Shown piece by piece: positions 1 to 11,800 of a stretch of 64,000 nt of DNA. The notes below the pieces were generated by a model, which had not been told where the DNA came from, searched no databases, and saw only the letters and a list, made by a program, of their open reading frames with translations. A program made the translations under genes and the position numbers. Origin of the DNA: Takifugu bimaculatus (lineage: Eukaryota; Chordata; Actinopteri; Tetraodontiformes; Tetraodontidae); NCBI GenBank assembly GCA_004026145.2, contig CP034985.2:7137851-7201850 (forward strand), in the 5' to 3' direction. Positions within the stretch are counted from its first letter, which is position 1. The number at the start of each line of letters is the position of its first letter.

Positions 1-2880
1 CACTGGCGTTAAACCCCCTGAGGAACCACCTCACAACCCCACACACAGAAATGCAGAACAGTCTCTGCTGCTCTCAAACAGTCTTAGAAACAGAGATGGA
101 TGGATGGAGCTTGCATGAGAATACAGACTGATTCCTAGTGTGCGTGATGGGACAGGCCTGTCCTTGTAGCCAAAGTCAAGAGAAACCTCTTTCGAGATGC
201 AACGACAGATTTCACAGCCTCTTACAAAAAGTCTGACTTCACAGGAAGTAAAAATATGCACACATGCATTATATATTCACACTGAGTGTCTTTAACTGAC
301 TGTCTGCTTCAGGTATAGGTTTAAAGTTACACCCATTAAACCCGCGCAGGATAAAAGCACTATAAAACAACGGTTGTGTGAGCACCTCACAAAAACTGAG
401 AAGTGAACGATTAACTCACAAGCTAAAAGCATAAAAAGGAATACAACCAGGTTTTTTTTAGCTTTATTTGTTTTAACTAACTAGCATTCAACTTGGAGAT
501 GTCTTAAAGCCTTGTTCAAATAAAGCTGATTGCGTGGGGGGATGTGCAAAAGTGTTTCAGTTGCCTGTCCCTGCTGCTTCAAATCACGTAGGTCTGTTCC
601 ATATGTCAAAGCCCACACTCAGCAGCACAATACGAACATCTGTTGTTTTTCCATTCATTTGAAGCTTCCAATGAATCAAAAACTAGACTTTTAATGGCAT
701 TTATTACAAATAAGCAAAAAAAAAAAAAAAAAAACCCACAAAAGCAACAGACAAAAATACTAAGAAGAATTATAAACAGCAAAAATGCTTTGCAAAGTGG
801 AGGCTGTTCATAATCACCATTTTGCCATTTTAGCTTTTTGAGGTGCTTGGTGAGACATTTGAAACCCAGCTTGAACATTTACAGCATATTATTTATATAT
901 TTCTCTGCTTCTCATCTGGTCTCAAGTTGCATGAGTGTCACATTTTCATGAGATGTTCACGCTAACGATTGCAGTTAGCTTTGATCAACTCTTCTCACAT
1001 CTAATTTTCCATCTGCTTTACCTGCACGTGAACGTTCTTTCCTTGAGAAATTTGGACAAAATCTCTGAGTCTCTGCAAGAAAGTGAAGCTCTCTTCCTGT
1101 CAATCACTCACCCGTGTGAATAATTTAGTTTACTCTAACAATGACAACGTGCAACCAAGCACTAATTGCGCGCACACGCACTCCAATCAAGACACAGCAG
1201 AACCCACTTACAGAAAACAAGTGCATCAGATTCTGTGTACTCCCTGTCTCCCCTCGGTGGGGGCAGACAAAAGAGACAGTGTATGTGAACTGTTGTCTTT
1301 CTTCATGTCAATCTCTATTAGCGCAGGAGCTCTGTTTGAGTGGAACTTTGTGAATGGGGCCCATTCTTTTCAGTCCTGCACCTCCAGAAGCAACAGAGCC
1401 AGGAATGCTAGCGCTGGGTTAGCATGTAGCCAATGGAAGGACTTTTTGACATTTTAATGCAACTCCGACAGAAAGAATTAATCATATATTGCTGTGCTGA
1501 ATGAGATGACATGCAAATCATACATATCCAGAAGATCTGGCCACATTAAAATGTCATATTGTTACCAGAAAAACATTTAAGATGTTTAGGTGAAGTATTT
1601 GTGTGAGAAACCTCTAAAGATAAAGCTTTTGACATCAACGCTCCAGCGGCAAAAACAATAAGAATACAGATTGTTCTGCTTCAAAGTCATGAATATAAAA
1701 TATTTCAGCAGTTCAGCAAAAAAAAAAAAAGCAGCAAAACAGATTTTTTTTAGGGTAAATCTCATCATTCCAATGAAAATTAGTTCAGTGTTCATGTTGT
1801 CACTATTTTCTGCCCACTCATTGAAACAACATTAAAGTTTTTCAGCCGTTTTCTGTGGATGATGCTTTAATCCGCACTGAATATCACTGTGGCTAACCAA
1901 ATTAGACTTCTCTGGCTAATCCTGGGGGAGCAGTTTTTCACCAGAGTACAATATAAACCACCCACACAAATATCCTCCCCTTGACAGAATGGGGTGGGTA
2001 GTGTTAGACCCATCTACAGCAATGCAGAGGTTTTAATGATGGCAATCTCTTTCCCTTTGTTTTAATTAGATTGTTATATAATCTGAGAAGACATTTTTAA
2101 TAATGGATGAACAGACAGAAAGGAGAAATTAAAGACAGGCAGAGGGAGATGTGAAAAGGAATAAATAAAGATGGAAATACAGGTTGTAGCCTCTGTGCAA
2201 CTGGAATGAATAATCATTAGAAAGAATCTGAATGCAACTGATGATTATGGGAGAGGATGAGGAATTCTTGACACCCGGCCACAGGCCTACTGTTTAGGAA
2301 CCGCTGACATGCTTTAATTGGGACGCATTTCTCTCATCTCATTAAAAAAAATGCTAATTAATATATAGTGGAGCAACTGATCAGATATTAGCTCTCGCTG
2401 ATTATCTCTTTGAATAAGATTTGGTTTGCTGAGCTTTCACCCCCTTGAATTATGCATGAAGCCATTTCCTGGCTTTGATTAGGGTGTCTGGGTCTGGGTC
2501 AGCTTCGTTTGGAAGGGACAATAGTCTAGCATAGCCATGTTGTGATGCTCCATTAAAATTTTGTGAACAAAGAAACCTTATCAGTCTATGGGTCAGTTGA
2601 TGGAGGCTGTTTGTTTAAAAAATGTGACCCATTCGCTAAGTAAACATCTTGGTTGTATAAGTATCAGTCAGTTTTCTGATTCTTGTACAGCATGTTGAAA
2701 AAAAACACATTATATAATACGTGGCTTCTGTTCTCTGCAGTACTCGTCGAAACCCAAACCTGCAGTGCATGCAGTGGCTTCAGGAAGAGCTGAAAAGACC
2801 TTCTGATTTTGTTGCCAGAGCAACGCTTTCCCCCTCTCCCATCATTCCACCGACAATGTGCTCGGCCGCTCTTTTTTTTA
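1..2880. other. Upstream intergenic DNA, no gene seen
   Basis: No reading frame here resembles a known protein; all are short and lack splice context. An 18-base poly-A tract sits near 717-734 and a shorter one near 1719-1730. The stretch about 2040-2510 is AT-rich with homeobox-like TAATTA/ATTAAT cores and complex, non-repetitive sequence, so it could be a conserved non-coding element. That is inference only. Confidence 0.6.
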
Positions 2881-3250
2881 AGCCTTTCCTTTGACGTATC
2901 GCGAGACTTCGCCCTTGGTCCCATTATCCTCGCAGGCACCGCGACTCTATCGCGAGATTAGAGCAGCGTTGTGTTGCGCGAGGCGGTGACCTCATCGGTG
3001 TGACGGGGCGGGGCGAACCGCTGCAACTTTGGATGAACTTCTGATTTGAACTAACCGAGAGGCGGTCGGTGGAGAATACGGACAGGAACGGACACAAAAT
3101 GAAGACTCCGACGGGCTTCCTGCCGTGACCACTGGCAGCCTCGTATGCTGTATTATTAACGCTATTGACGCGTTGTTCCGCGCCGGTGCCTGAGCAGATA
3201 CAGCGTTGCGTTTCTCATTGACAACGCCGACAAGGTGGGGATCGATAAGG
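2880..3250 (+). promoter_or_regulatory. sipa1l1: CpG-rich promoter of sipa1l1
   Basis: CpG density rises sharply here against AT-rich flanks and stays raised to about 3900. Two copies of TATCGCGAGA lie at 2897-2906 and 2948-2957, close to the TCTCGCGAGA promoter element known from TATA-less vertebrate promoters. A GGGGCGGGGC GC box lies at 3005-3014. I see no TATA box. A perfect splice donor follows at 3250, so this is most likely the start of a non-coding first exon. The exact transcription start is unknown. Confidence 0.7.
2958..3249 (+). other. sipa1l1: sipa1l1 non-coding exon 1 (5' UTR)
   Basis: The segment ends in AAG followed by the consensus donor GTGAGT at 3250. The 5' limit is a guess placed just after the second TATCGCGAGA motif. 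It contains three short upstream ORFs: ATG at 3033 (3 codons), ATG at 3099 (9 codons) and ATG at 3145 (4 codons). These could lower translation of the main frame. The link to the coding exon at 23988 is inferred from the lack of a better first exon and from the usual vertebrate gene structure. Confidence 0.55.
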
Positions 3251-3260
3251 TGAGTTGCAC

Positions 3261-3287
3261 CGTCCCGTCCCGTCCCGTCCCGTCCCC
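3261..3287 (+). repeat. (CGTCC)n pentanucleotide repeat
   Basis: Five tandem CGTCC units begin 11 bases after the exon 1 donor, inside the CpG-rich start of intron 1. Confidence 0.85.
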
Positions 3288-4402
3288 CGGTGTGTCCCCT
3301 CACACCAGCACTGTCAGTGTCAGCTACTTTCCCTTTCAATGGCTCAACACTCTTCCGAATCGATATCTGCGCCTCTCCGTGCCCGGGCGGGCGTCGTTAT
3401 GATCCGTGCATGGATGTGCATGTACCGCTTCTGGGAAGGAAAGTCCACGAAACAAAAGTTAGCCTAGGAGTCGGTTAATGTGCGTTATCGTTGATGCGTG
3501 GCGTCTAATTGTCCACGCAGTTCCATTTCACGGCTAATATCATCTTTCTGCTCTGTTTAACAGGCTCATTTAGTCATTCCGCTTGATGGACGTGTACTGT
3601 TAGCTGCCATTAACGTTTCGCCGTCTGAAGGGCTTTAAGACAGTTTTAAGCGTGGATCTAAAATAAATGGGAAACCAAATGTCAGTCAGATTAAGACCAT
3701 TTGTTAAATGCCTGCGTGGCCAGTAGCAGTCCCTCTGACGGCTTTCCTGTCATTCCCAATTTCCATGTGCATCTTTTATCCGCGATCGGTGTCATCGCCG
3801 CGGCGAGCTGGTCGATCTGCGGGAGGATCGCTTCCAGAACAGCGGCTCGATTTTCTAACGAGCTCGGTGTTGCACAGCCATTGCCTGCCTACCTTTATCC
3901 GCACCAACTCCTGCTTTGCGTGTCTCTTTTCTGCAGTGTCTGCAGCTCATAGTCGTTAGAATGGTGCGCCCACGTTTTGGTGTGTGGGGGAAGTTCATGA
4001 ATGGTCGCAAACAGCCAGATTTAATTTACAGTAAGTCATGCAAAATTAGCTGAGTCTCATCTCCAAGGGACTTCGGTGGATCCACATGTTATGTCAGAAA
4101 TTCTCCTATAATCAATGTTATTAATCAAAATGGCGTCACATTTGAGTGACGTAACATGGCTTTCCTGAAGTGACAGGGGTCTAACATAATAATTTACCCT
4201 GTTGTACCCTGAAGTCACCCGTATTGATTAAATGCTTCTTTCGATCTAACAAATGCTTCGTATAAAAGTTTGTTAAACTGTGTGTAAGATGTTTTCAGTC
4301 CTGATAACACCTGCAGAGAGATTTTCATTGTCACGGGACCCCCTGTAGTTCTTCTGTCTTGTGTGGGAGCCTGTCCTGAGGCAACCAGTTGAAGCTCCAG
4401 GG

Positions 4403-4404
<2 letters not shown>

Positions 4405-4452
<48 letters not shown>
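4405..4452. repeat. (CA)n microsatellite
   Basis: A perfect CA array of about 24 units in intron 1. It gives rise to artificial Thr-His and Cys-Val frames on the two strands, which are not genes. Confidence 0.97.
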
Positions 4453-4454
<2 letters not shown>

Positions 4455-5126
4455 AAGTCCAAGAAGCTCCATTGAAGAGTCCTCCATTATTCAAAGATCA
4501 TAGTGGATCAAATCAGCAACTAAGAACTAAGCACATCAATATCGGAGCTGTATCCCTGTTTTAGCTGCTTCTTCGGCCTGTTTTTGTTGTCACTTCCTTT
4601 GATGGCGTCCCTGAAGTAGTGGCAGGGGGAAGTCTGGTGCTTTTATTCCTATCTCGCTTCCTTAGAAAGCCAAGGCTGATCGGGAGGCTGCGTTGCGTTC
4701 ATGTTCCGTGGGTTGATTTTTCAAGTGAGCGTGTAGGTGGAGGTACACACATAAGCATCCATAGTCGACAAATTAAAGAGGAGGTGGGTGAAACTGGACT
4801 GGGTAAGTTGTTGCTGCAAACTTGACTTCGAAGGGATGTGGACGCTGTCCATTGTTTCCCATGGTCTGTCTCGCTGCCTGAGAGGACAATCCCAAATGTG
4901 ATTTGGACGTAGTTGCTCTGTCAAGAATGTGAATGGAGCAGCGAAGATCTAAATAAATGTGTTGGTGGAAGTCAGAAAACGAAGGATGTTGCGATCTCCA
5001 GGATGGCGGTCTGCACGTTCTCATTCTAAATCTAATCAGCAGGAGCTGAAATGGGGTCTTACCTTTTTCCCACCTCCCACACCAGCCTCTGCTGTGCTCC
5101 TGTCTCTTCCCGTCCTGCCTGCACAT

Positions 5127-5167
5127 CTCTCCCTCCCTCCCTCCCTCCCTCCCTCCCTCCCTCCCTT
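5127..5167. repeat. (CCCT)n microsatellite
   Basis: About ten tandem CCCT units, a pure pyrimidine tract on the + strand. The proline/serine-rich frame read across it is an artefact. Confidence 0.95.
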
Positions 5168-8100
5168 CTGTGTTTCTATGGCTCTTGTCTCTGCACCCAC
5201 ATTTCTCTCTGTAAAATCACCGACAATCATATTTCCTGTTGTCTTGCTTCCGTCCCCTCCTGGAATGTATGTCAGGGCAGTCTCATCTACGCTCACCATA
5301 GCTACAAGCATGCAAACCCCCCCCCCCTGCACTTTTCTTGTCTTTATTTCTCCTTTTCTCTGTCTTAGTCCCTCCCCTTCATACCGTCTCCTTGCCTACT
5401 TGAAACAGGAATGCGAGTTCCTTCAGTTTAAGGTCCTGGGGTGGGCTTTCTCTAAGGAAAACCAGAAGAAGAAATATTGTCTAAGGGAGAATAAATCACT
5501 TTGCAGGGCAGAATGATTTTCAGAAAACTGCAAGGCCTCTGTAACCTGGGGTACGTTTTTTTTTCATGCCTTTAGAATTGAATGGAGGTCTTCTCCTCCA
5601 GTCCTGTGCAGATAGTTACTGGAGTGAAATGATGCAACCTTTCTATTTTAAGGTCCAGTGTTGTTTTAGCAGCATTTCCCCATGATAAATCTGGCATGCT
5701 TCAGGCAGGACACGGTGGCTATAAAGCTCTAATCATTGAGCTGAATTAGGTTTGGGTAATGTGGATAGCGAAATAACATTTGGAAAGGGGAAAAAAGACC
5801 TTGTTGATCAAATGTTGTAGGCACTTTATCTTCCTTTTACTTAAAGGTCCCAGAGGTATTGCTGCTTGCAGTTCCTTATTTAGTTCTAAAGAGAATGAGC
5901 AGCTGTTTTACTGGTATATTTAAAATTAAACTCTTTATTGCTACACAAACTAAAAAATAAATAAAATAAAATGTATATATAGTGCCTGTGAAGGTTGCCA
6001 TATGTTTGTGATTGGTGAAAAGAGTCGATTTAATCTTAAGAACTGCAGAGAGGACCCTGGCAATGCGCCCCACCTCAGCGTTCTGGAACCTTTGGACCCA
6101 CAGGGACTTTTCAGGGGGAACCACGCCAGAACTCGATTTAGGACCATAGTGGGTTTGCTTGAAACACAGAATAATTCTTCTATGATTCCTGGTTTCTGCA
6201 GGAGGTTTCTGTGGTGGGGGAAAAAAGGACTCCAGGGTCACACTATGACATCTAATGATCCTGCTACCATCATGTTTCTGTGATAATTGACCACATGGAA
6301 ATCATAAATGATCCTCATATCTGTTAGCTAATTATCCCAGTTAGACAGTAGAGGATGCAGTTTCAAATGAAGATAATAATAGCGGTATCTGCAGGAAGCA
6401 CCTGTATCCATGGGTCAGTGGGCGGGGCTTCTGGAGCAGTTAGGACACGCCCAGCTCCACCGTGGTCCAGAGCCGTACCAGCATGAACTGTTGGTGCAGC
6501 GATTCTCTCTCTCACCACAGATTGCAGCTGCTCTTACATTTACAGCAATACTTTGACCAAAACATTAAGATTTCATACCTAAATACATTTGTTTCGCGCA
6601 ATAAAGAGTTTTAGTTTTAAACAAAATGATAAGCGGTCGGCCGGGTCATGTTTCTATTTCAAACACACTCATTACTGTGATTGGATGATTTCATGCATAA
6701 CATGAGAGAGAAGTGTGTGGGATGGAATATTTCACCCGCAGACCAAACAACAGGTTGCGCTTCAAGATGTGCAAATTAGAAATGTGATCAGCAACTGCCG
6801 TCCGCTTAAAGTGTCCTGGGGAGACGGCAGCAGGAATAAGATGCAACTCCTCTTTAGTTTCTGCCTGTCGTTCAAAGACAAACGTGGTCTAAAAGTCTCG
6901 AGAACTTAATAGTCTGACTTACCAAGGTCATCATCTTTGATTTTTTGTTCCTTATGTCTGGAAAATGAAGAGCCTTTTAAATTGTACGTTTATTCATAAA
7001 TTAAATTTGTCCTATTAGCCTAATTAGATTATTTAATAAAAAGTAATCTTAAAGTAATTTCATCTTTTTAAGTGAGGGTTGGTTTACCCCTTAGTGTTTT
7101 CTTTCCCCAAGACCCCTTCATGGTTTAAAAAGCCTTGGCTCGTGTGTTCACAACCATTTGAATTGCAAGCAGGCGTTTTGTTTCCACTTGGCAAAAAAAC
7201 CTTGTGGTGTTTTCTCTGATATTCAAAACTGGGTATCTTTTGATCCATGCTCTTTTGCAGTAGATAAATTGAAAATCCTTTTCAGATTTCCGCACGCTTA
7301 CGTGAAGGCCTTTCACAGCAGCCAGAGAAAGAAAACAAAGGCACAGGAAACGGCAGATAATTTTAGCCCTTTAACCTGAGGGGAAGGCACTTAAAAGCTA
7401 AATTATCGCACCACTTGATGGTGTTCTCTCTGTCTATTTTATAGTCTCTGCTGACATACCTCGTTATTGACTGCAGGGAGAGAGAAACATATCATGCAAA
7501 TGGATTATGAAAACTACCTATATTTTACTGTGAGCACAAGTGTATGCAAACATCAGGTAACAATGACGAGGCAAGATAATCCATGCAGACGTGACAGAAG
7601 GTGCAGATGGAGGGCCCTGGGAATTAAACACAACGTCAGATGTAATGAAATGAGTGCTGACTCCTGGTATTAGCCAAGATTCGTCAGTGCACCGAATGAT
7701 GAGCATGAATGAATGCAGCAAAAAAACCATCATCGCACCTAAATGTCTGGGTTCAGTTATTGGGGGCATTGGTAGCAGGCGAGCGCTGGTTTTAGGCAGG
7801 AAATGACATTAAATTAAAGTTACTTTTCACATGTTATTTAATAATCATCACTAACATGGGCGTTCTGCTCAATAATGGCTTCAGCAGAAAGCCCGGCAGC
7901 TCCATGGTGTGACCTCATGATAATATTGTAAATCGAAGGATTCACGCAAAGATGTGTAATTCTTACCCAAAACATGTATGGGAACATTTCTGAAATTCCG
8001 ACCAGCTGCCTTGCCATCTGTTTCCATGTCGGCAGAGCTCTCAGATGTCTGTCTTGCTGGATGACTGACTGCGGTGGTATTAGTACTGGAAACGTCTTAC

Positions 8101-8662
8101 TGGCCCAGTTGGATTTGTTAGTGCCACTCTGTTAGAATGGCTGTTTAAGTGCATTAAGGGAATATTAATCCTAAACGAGTGTTAGCTGCCAGGTAATGAC
8201 AGGACTAACTTAGGACTTGAGATATGTGTTTGATTGAAGTCAATAGAGTCATTTAAATCTACTTATGGAAGAAAAAAGCCAAAGAAAGGGTGGTATTATT
8301 TCATTAGCACATTGTGACAGTACATATTGTTAGCTTAGCTTCATGTATGGACCAGTGGTGGCTGAATATGCAGAAGTATGTATCTTTGTCTCCCTATTTA
8401 AATAAAAATGGAGAATAGTGCCCTAAAAATAAGTTCAAAATTAATCATTCAAGAGGTAGCATTAGTGATTAATATATTCATGAAAGGCCAGTGTGGTCAG
8501 GGAAGCTTGGCGCTTTCAGCTGAAGAAAGGAAATTCTTTTTATCCCTCTGGTAAATACTTGTGAATCTGAAGCTATTGGCTCTTAATGTGGATTTATTTT
8601 GTGAAAGAGTCAAATGTAGAATTTCCTTAACAGACTTTTCCTTCTCTCCTATGCTGCTGCAG

Positions 8663-8817
8663 GGACACCTCCGACAGACACACAAGTAGGGGAAACAGGC
8701 ATCGGATTAAAGGAAGTCGTTTCCTGGTCATTGTTCATCACGACTGGATTGAGTCTCTTCTTTGCACCAAAGGAAACAGTTGAAAGTTGAGCCTGGAAAA
8801 AGTGTTATCTGTTCCCA
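8663..8817 (+). other. Candidate alternative non-coding exon in intron 1
   Basis: A 155-bp segment sits between a good acceptor (pyrimidine-rich tract ending GCTGCTGCAG at 8662) and a consensus donor A|GTAAGT at 8818. It has no long open frame. Sipa1l genes in mammals use several 5' UTR exons, so an extra untranslated exon is plausible, but such acceptor-donor pairs also occur by chance in 20 kb of intron. Confidence 0.25.
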
Positions 8818-11800
8818 GTAAGTTCACATTTTGTGCACAATTTTAATCAAACACAGCATTTACTGTGTACTATCTTAACTGTTATTACACTTTGTAATCG
8901 ATGAAAGTAACAGATTTAGATGTTTTTGTTGATATGTTGCAGATTCACTCTGGCAGAAAAACCCCCTTCCCATATTTCACAGATTCCTTGAAGAGAGCTA
9001 TTACTTATAGTCTCTGTGGCATTGCTGTCAGATTAAATTCCCCATATTGGCAGTAATGTATAAATGAGCCCGGAAAGAACAAAATCCAGGAACAAAACAA
9101 TTCGAGGACCATTTGAATGCTCTTAGAAGTGTGCTTGCCAGTTAAGTTTAATCTTAAGATCTGAGGAGATAGAAATTAGCTGATGTGTATTTATTTCAAT
9201 TGGAAATCATTCAGATATTAGGTTCTATCATAATTTATTAGCTCTCTGGGCGACAGGTGGCAGGCTACAAGGAAAGCGTGACCAAGAGGGGTCTGATTGG
9301 GAGGAATGCTCTGCCTAAGTGGTGTAAAATATTTAAATGTTCCTGTTAGGCGCAGTTTGTCCAAACCCTAACACCATGTTGGCCCCGCGACACCCACTGA
9401 TATCAGCCCTGACGGTTATTGGGTGACGGAAGGAGCAGACCTGTCTGTCGTCCTGCTGCTGTCATAGGAGGATGCTGGATCCTCACAGCTCGCCATGATT
9501 GGAGGACGTTTTTGATGACAGGCCTGCAACACTGTAGAATTCAGGGACAGAGCATCAGGGATGGAGGGGGGGGATTCACTTTTGCAAGACATTGAACAGG
9601 AAGTGGGGCCATCATTTGTCGAACCAGAAGTCATGTTTAATTCCAGGACTAGCATCCTATTGGCTGGGGAACTTGGTATTATCATCAAATGGACAGCTTA
9701 TGCACCATGTTTGGGCACAAATGTGTACATTGAACCAGCCATAAGGTACTGGAAAAGCATAATTCAAAGTTCAGCTCACAAGTGCTTCAAAAGTTGAGGG
9801 TTGACTCGGGATAAGGTGTAAAAAAACGTGACCTTTGTTGGCTTTTTTTTTTTACAATGAGGATTTCAAACAACGTTGCAGATATTCTGACACGGATGAC
9901 CAATTAGCTCTTCTGGTCTCTGCTTTAATGAAATATGGCCTAGAAAATACAGAGCATAATGCTTTGGCCTACAACATCTGCATTGCAGCCGTTGGAAACA
10001 GAAACTCCAAGAGGAAAGCAGAGCGACATGATCTGTGGCGCCCTGCAACCTTTACGTTGGCAGTGTTCATCCAAGACGTGGGAGTGTTTTGGCCTTGAGA
10101 GTCCGAGCGTGTCAGAGTGGCAGCTCTGGGTTTTAATAGATGTGAGAGTCATCGCCGAATAATGGTCACCAGAATCTCACCGTGTGTGCGAATCTACAGC
10201 GACGGTCGGGATGTGTGCAAATGCTGTGGGTGCAGGGGCGACGTTGCTGTTTTCCATTGCATCTCATCCTAACATGCAGGTAAACAATGACAGCGGTGTG
10301 CTACCCTACCCAGCCCCCCCCCCCCCCCCCAACACTGCGAGGGCACGCGTGTTTACATGCTATTCTCTGAGGTGTGTTTACCTTGTAGTTTACAGGGACT
10401 GTTCAAATATTTACGGTACTCAGGGTTGAGCTGGTTAATGATTATTTGGACAAGGATTTGTGAGTGTTGGGTTAACGTGGAACAGTTCACTGTGCTTTAG
10501 TCCTGATATTTTAAAAATAGACTTCTTTTTTCTCCTTCATCCTTTCAGTGAATTTCAGACAATTACTGCCTGTTCCTGTTCGGTGTCAGCGTCCTGCAGT
10601 CTGTGGATCTTGTCCAACCCCCACCTCCTAATATTAGTTACCATTGAATCGCGCTCTCGCGGTTCTGCTTGTATTTCTTGTCCCATTCTGCAACAACTCC
10701 TTTGTGCCTTCTAAACTGATCATCGAGCCACTGAGTCCTGCAACTCACACCTGTTCTATAAATTCCTGTTTGTACTAAACCCCCCCACCAGTCACTCTTT
10801 TAATGGTGATTGCTTTAAATGTTCGCCAGAGGTGAGTTACCACAAACTCCATGGAGCCATTTAAGTGGCACCTGGAGATATTTTTATTCATCTGTAGAGC
10901 CCCTCCAGCTGTGAGGAGCAGAGTTTGGTGGCTCGTGGATGCGTCAGCCTCAGCGCTGTTATTCATTTAGACGCGATTCATTTCTTTTGACGCCAGACCA
11001 CATAGAAGCAGTAGGTCCGTGATGCACTTAGCGACAAAAGCCCTCTGCAAGGACAAATCTGGATGAAGATGCCCAGCCAGTTCATTTAAATCTTGTATTG
11101 GAATTTCTAACTTATCAATAAGCTTAACAATTTGTCGAGATAGATATCCTCTTCATCATGAAAATATATAAACGGCATGAATTTTGATGACCACTAGTTG
11201 CTCGTCACTGTTGAGAATAAAATGAGAAAAGTAAGATGCTCGCGCACTGCAGGGCCTTATCGTTTTAATGATATGAGGTTTGATATTATGTTGCTAGGCA
11301 ACAGGAAGACTTTTGGCAAGTGCTACTTTCTAATGTTTCTAAAAAGTGAAAACAGACTCACTCATGGGATCAAAATCAATCCATAGTCCATCGGCTTATT
11401 GTTGTGCTCCGGAATACCAGATGTTATTCCAACATCAGGATAGAGCAGTTGTTAGTGGTAAATAAATAAATGAAGCCATGTTAAATCGAACTCTTTAATG
11501 TGACACTCAGGAGCACTTCCTCCACGCGGCAGCGTTCCATTTGAGTTCCAGTTTTCCTAAGCTGAATCCCAAATATCAACACAGGCTGTGTTAGCATTAA
11601 AGTGCTCTTGTCTGACAATACACCTCAGCCTTCAAATGGCCAATGATGCATTAGTGGGAGGAAGAGTAGGAGGAGAGGGGTAGTGTGAACAGGGCATGTG
11701 GGGGTGTTGATGTGTTACATAATCAGGCCATCCCAGCTGTGCTGCGTTGTATGGCTCACTGGTAACTTGGTGCCAAGGAAGCTGATGGTTACGTCCACCT

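Noticed and set aside
2992..3339. Minus-strand 115-codon frame over the sipa1l1 promoter
   Set aside because: CpG islands lack AT-rich stop codons, so long chance frames are expected; no similarity or splice sites support it.
4959..5516. 185-codon + strand frame in intron 1
   Set aside because: It runs through the (CCCT)n repeat, has low-complexity Ser/Pro composition and matches no family.
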